64,000 nucleotides of DNA, from positions 738,682 to 802,681 of the forward strand of contig CACRXP010000168.1 of the NCBI GenBank assembly GCA_902702965.1, given 5' to 3'. Of the stretch, positions 46,700 through 57,419 are shown piece after piece (the stretch's first letter is position 1; each line of letters starts with the position of its first letter). The stretch is from Spirometra erinaceieuropaei (taxonomy: Eukaryota > Platyhelminthes > Cestoda > Diphyllobothriidea > Diphyllobothriidae). The translations under genes were made by a program, and so were the position numbers. Under the pieces are notes generated by a model. That model was not told the DNA's origin and ran no database searches. It saw nothing but the letters and a program-made list of their open reading frames with translations.

Positions 46700-47080
46700 A
46701 CACGGCGACTGTCATTTCATGCAGGCAACAATCTCGCCTCACTTAAGTATTTGGTTGATTTCCAACATATTTCTGCATTTGATTAAGGCTCGGCTGGGTC
46801 ACTCGAGCGGTAGCGCCGAGAGTAAGTAACTCGGCATTAACCGGTAAGATCTCAACGTACTGTTACTCAGTTTAAACCCCCGTCTCCTTAATTCACGGAC
46901 ACGTCCCACATGGTGATGGCGACATTAAAGAATGCAAGGATAGAGTCGGTCGGATGAGCAAGATGGCCGGGTGGTTGTATATAAGGCTGAATACGGAATC
47001 TAAAAGTCAAAATTAAATAGCTTTTTGACAATATTGATCTTTACTTTACAAAACCAAGACTCATAAGCCAAATCAGTAGA
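46700..47080. repeat. internal duplication in the left arm, block 2, copy 1
   Basis: CTGTCATTTCATGCAGGCAA to about 47,080, repeated in direct orientation at 48,710-49,140 (CTGTCATGTCATGCACGCAA). About 70-75% identity by eye, with gaps. Confidence 0.7.
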
Positions 47081-47209
47081 AGACCTGGATATGAGGGGAG
47101 TATGTCAAAGTGTCAGCTGATGGAGTTGGTATCAGATAACCAGGCCCCCAGCAGTTCCCGCAAGGTCTTCTTGCTGGCTCACGAAGTTGAATGCAAGTGA
47201 ATCCAAATG

Positions 47210-47675
47210 ACCTTCAAATACCTGCTGGTAGAACTAGATATTCCTCCCATCAGGCAGAATAATCCTTTTAATGTTAAGCACACCCCCCGGAGATAGAATA
47301 ATCTGAACCCATTTTCATATTTCTTTAGACTCTACAGCGCGTAATGCACTTACTTTAGCAGTACTCAAACTTTACTGCAAAAAGACGAGCACAAATCACC
47401 ATGCAAAATGGCCCTAGTGGGTAGCATTCCTTGTAATCACACCTCAACGCAATCGACCAGACTTATCTGACTGCTTTGAAGGGATGATCACACTCTCCCA
47501 AATAAGTTGTGCGCACACTGGTATACATTCTCCTGAGCTAGGTCATTTTGCGTTCCGTCTACTCGTTGCGATGCCTCTGATCCTTTGAGGTCCTACTGAC
47601 CTTGTCGTCAGGTAGCATGATAGAGGCCAAGAACTGTGAGTCAATGTGTGTGGTGCTATTAAAAAAGGGAACTTT
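47210..47675. repeat. internal duplication in the left arm, block 1, copy 2
   Basis: Direct repeat of 46,060-46,515. Its reverse-complement mate in the right arm (about 59,270-59,740) is about 98% identical, so the duplication inside the arm is older than the last homogenisation between the arms. Confidence 0.8.
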
Positions 47676-48278
47676 GTGCACACGACAGCAAAACAACTAC
47701 TAAATGTGGGTGAGGGTAAAATTTGCAGTTGCTCATTGCCAAAAGCCGTTGCAAGTAGGCAGTTCATAACGGTTCATGGGTTTCGAGCTCAGCGAGATCA
47801 GCCTTAAGTAGCACCCAAGATCCTATTGCAGAGCAAAAAAGGCAAACCTGTCTTCTACCCGTTGTTCACGCATTTCTTACTTCGGCAAACGCCTACTCAA
47901 ATGTCAATGTCACGAGGACGGAAACTGATCACTGTTGCAAAGAAGATGAACGCGCGATCGCCGAGGAGAGTACGCGTATTAGCCTGAGTTTCCGGAAGGT
48001 ACCATTGGAGATTACGAGAACTGAACATCAAGTGAGCAGTGCATGTGGTCAAACAGAGAGAAGGAAAAGGTAAGGGTAGAGGGGGAGGGTGCGGTGTTCG
48101 CGATAAGGCTGGATCCAGGCCGTCTCACGGCGCCTTGACGCTGTGCGTCCATGCTTCTCGTCCACGTGAATAAAGCACATGATACGAGGGGACATATCGA
48201 CATGTCAGCTGATGGAGTTGGTGTCAGACAACCAGGTCTCCAGCACTTCCCCCACCGTCTTCTTGCTGGCTCACGGAA

Positions 48279-48480
48279 TTGAATTCATTGTCCGCCCCCA
48301 GAGACTGCCCGGTTGTGCTCCTTTGTTCGAGAGCTAAGAAGTCGTCCGGTCTGGCCTGTATGATGGCGAGGACAGTCATGACCTGGGAGCTGAAAACCTA
48401 CACCAGACTGCTCAACTGTGTTTCTGCCTTATCGGCAATTTCCTATCCGTCGTGGATAGAAAAACACTGAGAAGATTTTC
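48279..48480 (+). other. short open frame shared by both arms
   Basis: A 63-codon frame starting MNSLSAPRDC. The matching minus-strand frame in the right arm (58,679-58,449) starts MNSLSAPRDC and runs 76 codons, with similarity through the first 45 residues. Composition is unremarkable and I recognise no domain. It may only be unbroken by chance. Confidence 0.3.
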
Positions 48481-48709
48481 CAATCTCTTAATATTTTTAA
48501 ATTAATCTAACGAAACTTTAATCAACGAATATAAAGCGACAGACGAAAAAATAGTATGGTGCATGGGCACCAACCACTGTACTGTGCAGATTGCGGTTAT
48601 CTTCGAAGGCCACCGGATTCTAAAGTTTGCAGATGCTTTAAATATGCTCGATCACTTTACCCTAGACGCGTATTCTAAAAAGCTTGTCGTTCCTCTTTCT
48701 CACTTGGTC

Positions 48710-49140
48710 ACTGTCATGTCATGCACGCAACAACCTCACTTCATTCGAGTAGGCGGTCGATTTCCAGTTCATTTATGCAGTTGGTTGGGGTTAGACTGAG
48801 TCGATTGGGCGCTTGCGCCAAGAGCAGACAAATCAGCATCAACCAGTAAGTAAAATCACCGTCTCTTCAATTCACGAAAGCTCATCTCGTCCACGGACAT
48901 GTCGCACATGCTGATGGCCTCTTTCAAGAATTAAATGATGAAGTCAGTCGAATGAGGAAGATGCAGAAAAACAGGCAAATGATGAATATGAAAATCGAAA
49001 AGCCAAAACGGAATAGCTTTTTGGCACTATGAATCTTCGCTGTAGAAATCCAAGACACACAGGCAGCTTTTTGTTAGTTAATCTCTTAACAGAACGAGTA
49101 CTGGTTGAGTATAACCAGGTATTGGAGGAATATGGCATGA
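48710..49140. repeat. internal duplication in the left arm, block 2, copy 2
   Basis: Direct repeat of 46,700-47,080, more diverged. About 150 bases at about 48,610-48,760 are absent from the right-arm mate. Confidence 0.65.
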
Positions 49141-49769
49141 GCAGCCATGTCCCGGAAATGTAACATGACATTTAAAAACACGACTTCCACCTTCTCTTTC
49201 TTCTTCATCTTTTTTTACTAACCATATGCATGACTGAACATGCAGACAGAGCGATTGATGACCCTGTCTGATGACAGGTAGAGGTGGCCTTCGCGAAGTA
49301 GAGTGCAGTTAAACCACAAACGGGCAGCAGGTAGACATGTCACTTTTAAATTAGCAGTAAAATGCAATGTACCAGCACGTGAGAGCTCCCGTGGTGCAAA
49401 TCAGGGCTGACGAACGCGGCATTGATCGTGTTTTCTGAGAAAAGACAAACTTGCAGGGATCGCTGCTGCTCATAAGAGGTATTTTCGACAAAAATATATC
49501 AAATTTTTCTTAATTATCTGCGATCTATTTTGTCCCATTTTAGCAATCTTGAGAAGAGGTAATCGTTCGTTCCAAGTGAAAATGCAAGTCACTCGATGCT
49601 ACCTGGGACTCTTTCTGTTATACTCTGACTTCAAGATGGGTAGGTGCATTGCTCATCCGCTGGATGCCAATGGTGACTTCAGACTCAAGCTTTAATTCGG
49701 GACATGTAATGGATTTCGCGAAAGATCTCAAAACGCGGACTCCGTGAATTTCTGTTCCCATGCCATATT

Positions 49770-50130
49770 TCACATAAAAAGCCAGCCAAATTTCTGAAAC
49801 ATGCTTTCGAACAAAAAGCAATTATTTTGATGGACCATAATTTTAACTATCGTCCCACTTGATCCAAAAATGAGTAAGTCGCGCCTGAATGTCCGCTTTT
49901 AAATGTACTTTTTTAGTCGCCCAAAAAGTTGCCCAAGGTGAGAAGAACTGCTTGCATAGCTTTCAATTTTTATATTGATTTTAGATGCCCATATAAATTC
50001 CAGTATATTTTATAAAGAATATGCATAAAATAATCTTTCCCTTTCCAACCTGTAGCAGATTACGTGTCATTTAAGTTTTTCCTTCGTTGTATTTAACTTC
50101 AGTCCTAAGATAACACAGTTTTGGTCTGAA
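49770..50130. mobile_element. diverged left half of the palindromic MITE
   Basis: CCAAATTTCTGAAACATGCT, TGTCCGCTTTTAAATGTACT and TTGATTTTAGATGCCCATAT correspond in order to the left arm of the family. Terminus and right arm not recognised. Confidence 0.5.
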
Positions 50131-50458
50131 TGCAGTTTGCCTTGGTCTCAGACAGCAATTTACAAGTTTATATTTGATGACCCCAAAATTTGGTATAAAA
50201 TCCGTAGCGTAGTGTGACTGGCGTTAAAGTAAATTTGTTCAGATTTTCATATGCCCAGTAGTTCGTTGTTATGAAGACCGCAAACTTTCACAGTCATTTT
50301 AATTTCACAGGGGTCTAAACATTGATTTTTTTAATCCAAGTAACTCGTGTTATGCCTAGAGGAGTAAAAGGCAGTTAGAAACATATGTCTTCAACCCAAG
50401 GAAGATGTCACTTTGCGGTTAATGTATACTGGAGCTAAGTGTCATGGTCAATATCTAG

Positions 50459-50478
50459 CATATATATATATATATATT
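50459..50478. repeat. (TA)n microsatellite
   Basis: CATATATATATATATATAT tract of about nine units. Confidence 0.9.
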
Positions 50479-50479
50479 T

Positions 50480-51048
50480 CAGTAAGTTTGTTTTCCCTTC
50501 AGAAAATCCGCAGACGTTTTTGGTTCAATCGAAAATGTTATTATATGTTTCCATAAACCATCTGCATCTAATCGTTTTCAAGTTTTTTGAATATAACGAT
50601 ATATTTTTCGAACCGCATGTGGAACAAAGCTACTATTGAACACTTTAATTTTAGACGAAAACAGTTTCCAGAAATAGCGGGCAGTTACTGACTCCTGTTG
50701 TGTCTCTTGCGAATTGTATTTTTACCCTGCTCGACTGGCTAGTCTTCTCTTTTACACATGGAATTTCTGGCTCAATGTCACAAATCAGTTTAAGTTGACC
50801 GTTGCATTTCCGAGAATCATCAGTCGATACATTTCCCTTCAGCATGTTCCAGTCGATGCAGTTTCATAACACCCAGTCTCATGGGATTCTAACATCATTC
50901 GTCTCAAACACTCTGCTTATGCGCCGTCAATTTTGAATATGCGACATCTCGTGTGGTTTTAATCACATTTGCCATAATGGCTGTTAATGGCCTCGTGCAG
51001 TCTGACTAGTCCGCGTTCCCAAAGCATAGTAAATTCGAGCAAAATCAA
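50480..51048. other. no recognised feature
   Basis: AT-rich spacer. Open frames at 50,439-50,639 (plus) and 50,651-50,845 (minus) carry no motif. Confidence 0.35.
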
Positions 51049-51196
51049 TAAATTCTCCTCGGGCCAGTACAATTATTTGGTCCTTCCGCTCTCGCCCCGC
51101 CTGAGTTTTAAAACTAAATTTTGTCGATTTTATGATCACTGACACGTTTGACCGCGCCCCGTTCCCATGTAATTGTACTGGCCAAAGGAGAATTTA
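51049..51196. mobile_element. 148-base MITE with 27-base inverted ends and TCAA duplication
   Basis: Left end TAAATTCTCCTCGGGCCAGT then ACAATTA (51,049-51,075); right end (51,170-51,196) is its reverse complement with three mismatches. The four bases TCAA stand immediately outside both ends (51,045-51,048 and 51,197-51,200), as expected of a target-site duplication. No coding capacity. Superfamily unassigned. Confidence 0.82.
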
Positions 51197-51200
51197 TCAA

Positions 51201-53515
51201 AAGCAACTTGCGCTTGCCAACTCGTCCTCTGAATGCTGCTGTGACTTTTCGCAGCTATAAGAGCAACAAGGGCGCGCAACAAAACCGGTTCGTCTAGTTG
51301 TCTTCAGTGAGTAACGATATTGCAAAACCTTGTAAGCAATATTTTTAGATGTTTCTGAAATGCTGGTGCAAATCAGCTAATAACAAACAAATGTTGGTGA
51401 TATTTACTGTAAACTGTTTTTTACACGTCGGTGTTGCCTGTTTAGGAATAAGCCAGTTTAAGATAACGCACCGTCAGGGGAATAGTGCTGGTTAAGTTGC
51501 AGGAAGGATGACTTCGCACGATTGCCTAGGCGGTAGAAAGTAGAGGAAGATTGGAGGCGTCATTAGGCAGACGACTGGTGACGATTACTGAAATGGCACG
51601 CTCGACGACAGCTTTCACGGCTTACGGAGTTGGGAAACGGCACGATGGCTGAACGTGTAAACTATCGCTCTAGAAAAGCAAAAGGAACGCGATATGAAGA
51701 CTGTAAGGACGTCATAAAATGTCGCGACCTATTATTCAACTGCGCACACCATCGCCTATTAAGAAGATACAATTTTTCATTAGAAAGCGGCCTAGAGGAA
51801 TGAAACCTGGCAGCTAAATAAGAACGTTGATCATTTACCTGACATGTTGGTGCGTATGGTGAGGGGAGAGTAATGAAGTATAGGTGAGGGGGTTCAGGTT
51901 ACAGCGTAAACCCGTCAGGTTCGATTACGACTGCGCCGCACGGGACAGTATTTATTCATGTTGAGGGAGCATGAGATGCCGGGAGGGGGAATGGGACCAT
52001 TAATGTCATGGACCCTTACCATGGCAGTTTGAGGTTAATCACCCAATTCAACTGCCTATATAGTCCCGGTTTCCTCTTCTGTGTTGCAGCAACCTCTGTA
52101 AAGTACAAGAGACGCCCAGTCGTCTCCGAGAGTATGACTTTAAATACAGTACTTGGGTCTACCACATGGCCAGTGTACACCAGAGAGTTTAGAATTGAGC
52201 TCCTGGATACCTTGTTTTCCGGCGTCTGCAGCCAATTAGGCGTATGCTCTACCGAACGATTTGCCAACAGCTTTTTGCATGGGCGGCATGCATTCAAATC
52301 TGCAGCTACATTTAACCGTTTGATTTGACGCGCATAGGGAGGATTTTGTTAAATAGTCTCACTGGAACAACCGTTGTAGTGCTTGTGAACAAGAAGTTAG
52401 AGACGGCCAGTCGTACAACGAGGTCGTCCCTTGATCAGGTTTGATGCATTACCACCACCGGCAGGGAGCTTGATGCTCATCGATTTTTTGTCCCCGACGG
52501 TTCTACTAGGGCATCTTGCGTGGGATGGTGATACTTATCGTTATTCCCTCAATTTCTCAAGAATATTGTGTCGTGGCCCGTTTTTCTGAAGGTAAAGAGG
52601 CCGATGAGATCCCATTTTTGGTACAGATTTCACAGCTTGCTTTGCCTAGAATCGCGCGTTTTCAGCATATTAACTTAATATAAGACGTTGGGGGTCCGCA
52701 GAAGAATGGTCAAGCTATCAAAAGATAAGGGGGATTACTTTGACTGAAACACCAAAACGCGTTGTAAAGAGCGCGTAGGTTTCATTCTGTACTTCCTTGT
52801 ATGGTAATTTCATGCCTCTGGTAAGAAAACTTAATTAAGTAGAACCTTGGCGTCCAGCGGATAGGCACGTGCCAGATTCACACAAGGGAAATTTTCAGTT
52901 GAAGCGATCTTACCACAAAAGATGTTCACACACATGCAAAAGTGGCGTCATTTTTGCATGACTGCAGGTTGGTGGATTTTGGTTGTGTGAAGAGAAAACT
53001 TCCGGCTGTGAGCACGTAAGGAAATAGAGGCTTAAATGACCACACGTCATCAAAGCGGCTTAAAGTACACGCTGCCTTCCGCCCCCAGGCAGATAAGCCA
53101 ACAGAAAACGAACATTTATTATTTGTAAATCGAAGTCTGCGTTAGCAAAAGAGACCAGTCTAATCAAGTCGCCTTCGCTAGACATGTTTTACAAGAAAAC
53201 ACTTAGTCCTGCATAAGACCGTCTAAAAAGTTCTTGAGGTTGTAGACTTCCAAAAAACCGAAGAACTTCATTTTTGAAGGAACAAGAGTTTGGCATCAAA
53301 TTTACCTCACGATAGACGCATGTATGCATCACCTTTACACGCCATTACACTTGAGTGAGTCAGAACGGCTGTAATCGGCTTGTGGTTGTAGTGGTTGATA
53401 AGACTAAACATGCTATCTATGCACGTAACACACGAATTTGTCCCAGGATTTTAGAAGAGTCGGCCCCGATCTCATCTAAGTGGGGGTGCCAATGGGGACC
53501 ACATTGGGGGGAGTC
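51201..53515. other. unassigned DNA
   Basis: Open frames overlap on both strands at 52,008-52,328 (106 and 93 codons), but no motif is recognised and splice support is lacking. Nothing else seen. Confidence 0.35.
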
Positions 53516-53690
53516 ATTGTAGCTTTTCTCACTGCCAAACACCTGACTAGATTTCTTTTTCGTTGAAGAGATACGAAATTCGTGTATTGCCAAGACCAGG
53601 TTTTCTTCTTATAGACGTTTCTTCAGACGTTACCGTCAGGTCTACTGCTCAAAAGGATATCTAAGAAAGGAAGCGAACCGTTTAGATAAT
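53515..53690 (-). mobile_element. Penelope-like element scrap
   Basis: Minus strand: GSLPFLDILLS (about 53,675-53,640), then YKKKTWSWQYTNFVSLQRKR and NLVRCLAVRK (about 53,610-53,525). The order FLDxLL - YRKxTWxxQYTxF - KxNLVRCLAxR is that of Penelope-like RT, and resembles the same segment of the element at 10-11 kb. It may extend to about 53,160 without recognisable motifs. Frameshifted. Confidence 0.65.
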
Positions 53691-56380
53691 GATGGAATCA
53701 AGTCGCTTTCAGAGGTTTAATCGCTCTTATCGAGAGGGTTTCCGAAATTTTATGTCAGCACGGCGATACATATCTGAGAAATTTCCGGAGTTTCCTCAAT
53801 GGACAGCAGCAGTCAGTGAGTTTCTTGTCATAAATTAGTGCTTCTGAGTTGAGGTTTTAGCCGAATGGGTGATGCTGTGTGCCTACTAATTTAAGAGTTT
53901 ATGGACTTGTAATAGTTCAAACTCAACCGCTGCTCACTACTGGGATACTTTCCAGAGTCAGGGCTCAGAAAGAGCACTTTCATTGAGCTTTCCTGTATCA
54001 GTCAGATCGTACAAGCAGCTGGCAGCAAGCGCTTGCAGGTCTAAGTGAATATCGCGAGACAAAGAGGCATGCAGTCACTACGCCCTACTGACCATTAAAG
54101 CAAGAACATTAGGCCGATGTTAACTGGGCGAGAAATAGCAAAGAGAAAGTGTGCGAAGAGGAGAGCCGAGCAGTGTTGGTACGTCTATGTAGGATCGCTC
54201 CCAGCCTTTGTGGTCAATGGCGACCCAGGGCGTGTTCTCACGGGGTTAGGCCGTGCTTGAGATAAAGAGCGAGAATATGGTATCAATCATCCCTAGCGAT
54301 GTGTAGGAGGAGGTTAATTTGTCTTATGTCCAAGTGGGCATTTCGTTATTGGAAGGCTGGTGCATCTAGTGGTCTGTGTTGCATTGGTCGAAACGTTGTG
54401 TGTTTAAATGAAGCTTGGACAAATTTAGCCGTCTGTATGTACGCCTGTAGTTCCCCCCAAATGGGCCACGTGGTAGATGCGTTGGACCAACAGAGGGGCA
54501 TATCAGATTCTGGCAGGTGTTGTCGCAATGCACACCATAAAAAATTCCATTTCGGGCTTTTCTTTTGCATACAACCACTTGGCCTCGTCGCCTATGCGTT
54601 CTCCGGCCCCACCTGTATAAGCGCCAGTTAGTATCGGTCCCATTTTACAGGTGGCTGGGAGTTTTTCGCCTCAGGTGGGGCTACATAACCACATCTGGCC
54701 AACTTTTCTTTCAGACTCTTATTTTGCAAAACATGAATTACTATGAAAAAGCGGTTTTGTACTTGATCGAGGGCATCGTCATGGCAGGCCTTCATTCCGG
54801 ACTTTGATTGGCCCAAGCACATCGATGGCATTCAGCGTGAGAATCTTTCAGGAGTATTTCGTTGAACATGTGTTTTGTACTGCCACAAGTTCGGCTTCGT
54901 CATTTTATCCGGCTGTTGGTGCATTTAGCGGGCGGATTTTCAGTTTTCAGTCGTTTTCTGCTTTAAACGAGGCTCGCTTACTGTTAGCTGCGTGTTGTCC
55001 GGTTTCAGAGTTGCCAGGAATTTTGCGTTGATAGAGAAAATTTCTGCAATACAACAACCATTGTGATAAGTGGACGCTGAATTTCCGTCAGCGATTGCTA
55101 CTGTATAAGTAAGGAATTTCGTTGCCAACCTTTGCAAACACAAGTCATTAGGACAATTTGGCATGAATATTCCACACAACGTCTTCGACCCTGGTTCAGT
55201 ACGGCACAGGGTTTCCGTGTATTGATAATGTGTTCCCATGCTTTGATAAACACAACAATACCGAGAATGAAATCACTGAATAAATCGTATCAGTCCCCTG
55301 CACGGCCAGAGAGTCAGGACTTCGGTAAGGGCACCATGTCAGACGAAGGCCCATGGGATTAACCGGGATGTCGGCAAAGTTACCGGTGAATTCCGAGTCC
55401 CTTTCATGCAGACCATCGACGGAAGATGCCTCTTATATGAACTGGACGTCGGCATAGACTTTGTTCGGTCGTAGCCCTTAGGTACGCTTAAGACGGTTCC
55501 TCAGTAGAAACCTCATTGAGCTCGATGATAAACCAGAGGGTGATTTTTGGATGCAATTAGACTGTTTTTGCGGAAAATAGGAGAGCTTTAGTGTTGATTG
55601 TACCAAGAGGCACTTAGATGCAGTTGATCGTATGACGCATGCTGTGAGATTTATCATCTGCCACACCCTTACAAATGCGTGGCAAATCCTTCCTGCTATG
55701 CCTCACTGTGGCTGTCACGCGCCAGTTCCTCCGAAATGAGCAGCGGATCTCGAAAAGGACAGGTGCGAACGCAGCGCTGTCTACTATTAATCCAACCTCT
55801 ATTATTCCATCCTTAAATGACGCCCCTGCATGTTTGACCTTGCACCGAAAAGCCGTCAGGTGCTCCGTTTGTCGACCCTACTGTGCACCACAGTGGCTGT
55901 CACGTGTCGCTAATTCGAAATGGTTGGGTGTGCCAAAGATGACGGATGCTCTGCGTGCCTGCGGTCTGATCGCACTCTGCCTTCCGCGTTTTATCATGAG
56001 CTGCCGTCAAGCAGAACCAACTATCACGCTGTTACTCTGGTCAGGAGTTGGTAGAAGAAGAAGAAATTGCGTGTTTGCGTTTTCAAATGCAATGTAGCAT
56101 TTCCGAAATATGGCTATGCACGGTATAGCCCTCCGGCACGTGGCCAACCCACAACTCTATCATTAACACCCCACATGGTGACTACATAGGGCTCGAGAGA
56201 GGTCCCACGCACCGCGCAGTAAACGAAACAAGACGGTAAGATCGCAGTTGGTAGCCAGACATTATACGTTGATACTGTCGACGTACGCACTTGTTATCAG
56301 TAGGTGTGCTTACCTTGCCTAGCGAACTTGTTATCAGTAGGTGTGCCCTTACTGAGTTAAGCAGGTCGCCCGTTTCGGTC
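53691..56380. other. unassigned DNA with several open frames
   Basis: Open frames at 54,299-54,631 (plus, 110 codons), 54,940-55,239 (minus, 99) and 55,675-56,097 (plus, 140, the longest unexplained one here). The last contains an imperfect internal repeat (CACTGTGGCTGTCACGCGCC at about 55,704 and CCACAGTGGCTGTCACGTGT at about 55,889). ACTTGTTATCAGTAGGTGTG occurs twice near 56,290 and 56,328. No motif, no convincing splice pattern. Confidence 0.35.
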
Positions 56381-56383
56381 AGG

Positions 56384-56755
56384 CTGTTGGGTTTAGTGAG
56401 GGTTATGTTTAGGCCGAGGGTAAGTTTTATGATTAGGGTGTGAGTTTTAGGGTCAGGTTTCAGTGTTAGGGTTAAGGTTTCCGTTAGGGTTACGGTTAAG
56501 GTTAGGATCAGGCTCAAGATTAGGGTTAGGCCTAAGGTTAGGGTTGGGGTTAAGGCTAGGCCTAAGGTAAGGGTTGGGCTTAGGGTTGGGGTTAAGGTTA
56601 GGGTTAGGGTTAAGGTTATGTTTAGGGTTGAGATTGGGGTTAGGGTCAAGGTTAGGTTTAGGGTTATGGCTAGGTTTTGGGTTAGCTTTGGGTTTTAGGA
56701 TTTTGGTTACGTTTGGGTTTCGAGGCTTAACGTTAGGCTTTACGGTTGTGGTTAA
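56384..56755 (+). repeat. interstitial degenerate telomeric repeat (TTAGGG)n
   Basis: About 370 bases made almost wholly of GGTTAGGGTTAAGG-type units. Around a dozen exact TTAGGG hexamers are scattered among one- or two-base variants (TTAAGG, TTGGGG, TTATGT, CTAGGC). G-rich strand on plus. TTAGGG is the telomeric unit reported for flatworms and most animals. It lies inside the spacer, about 660 bases from the start of the right arm. The long open frames across it (for example 56,182-56,649 minus) are products of the repeat, not genes. Confidence 0.88.
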
Positions 56756-57419
56756 TGTTATTTTTTCGGTTTTCTGCCATTTTTCCACGTACTTAATACT
56801 TCTTAGCACTTTCCCTGTTAACGTTACTTTTACCCAGAATCTCAGGCATTCGTCTTTCAGCCCTTCCATTTAGCCCACCCATATAACCTCCTTTCCCACC
56901 ATTCCCCTTCGACAGGGACCTGTCTGTCCGCCTCCCCATTCTTGGCTATTAACTACGATCTAACCAACAAGACATATCTATTTCTGACATTAACAGCTCG
57001 TCTACCACCCTCGGGGATAGTCTTGGAAATTTGTCTGGCGTTTCATCTTTTTTTAGGCTTCAACTTATAAACGAACATGATGTAGTGGATGATAGGCAAA
57101 GAGCAATTTTGCTGAATGTCTGCTAACATTTTGCTAGTCTTCTTACTCGAAAAACGCTGCCGTTCCGACTTCAAATGCTACATTTATCGCCCGGAGGGTG
57201 TCCGCATATGAAGACATTTCGCATATTGAGGCGCAAGTTATCTTCTGCCACGCCCTTCAAAACGTCTTCTGAAATCTCAGTACAAAACACCAATATGGCC
57301 CTTACATCTTTCAATTGCTGCGGACGGTTGTCAAGATTGCTCGTTTTTACCAAATATGTTGGCCTAGAATACATTGCTCAACCGTAATACACTGTGCTTG
57401 ACAAAAATGTTATTGTGTG
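56756..57419. other. no recognised feature
   Basis: Stretch between the telomeric repeat and the inner boundary of the right arm. Nothing recognised. Confidence 0.35.

Larger units (their letters stand above)
44065..49618 (+). repeat. left arm of a large inverted duplication
   Basis: Reverse-complement match to 57,420-62,840. Anchor pairs seen directly include 44,129 with 62,764; 44,631 with 62,263; 45,191 with 61,693; 45,811 with 61,102; 46,531 with 60,410; 47,767 with 59,174; 48,279 with 58,679; and 49,618 with 57,420. Sums stay between 106,880 and 107,040, so order is unbroken apart from small indels. Identity by eye is about 85-90% in the outer 1.5 kb, about 98% at 46.5-47.7 kb and about 90-94% at 48.0-49.2 kb. 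The arm contains a foldback element, a SINE, a mariner remnant and an internal duplication. Confidence 0.92.
49619..57419. other. spacer between the inverted arms
   Basis: 7.8 kb of single-copy-looking sequence between the arms. It contains a diverged MITE arm, a (TA)n tract, a 148-base MITE, a Penelope-like scrap and degenerate telomeric repeats, listed separately. No intact gene recognised. Confidence 0.7.

Noticed and set aside
56182..56869. Long overlapping open frames of 155, 138 and 99 codons over the telomeric repeat
   Set aside because: They are translations of TTAGGG-like repeats (runs of LTLT, NPNP and LGLG) and are a by-product of the lack of stops in that repeat.
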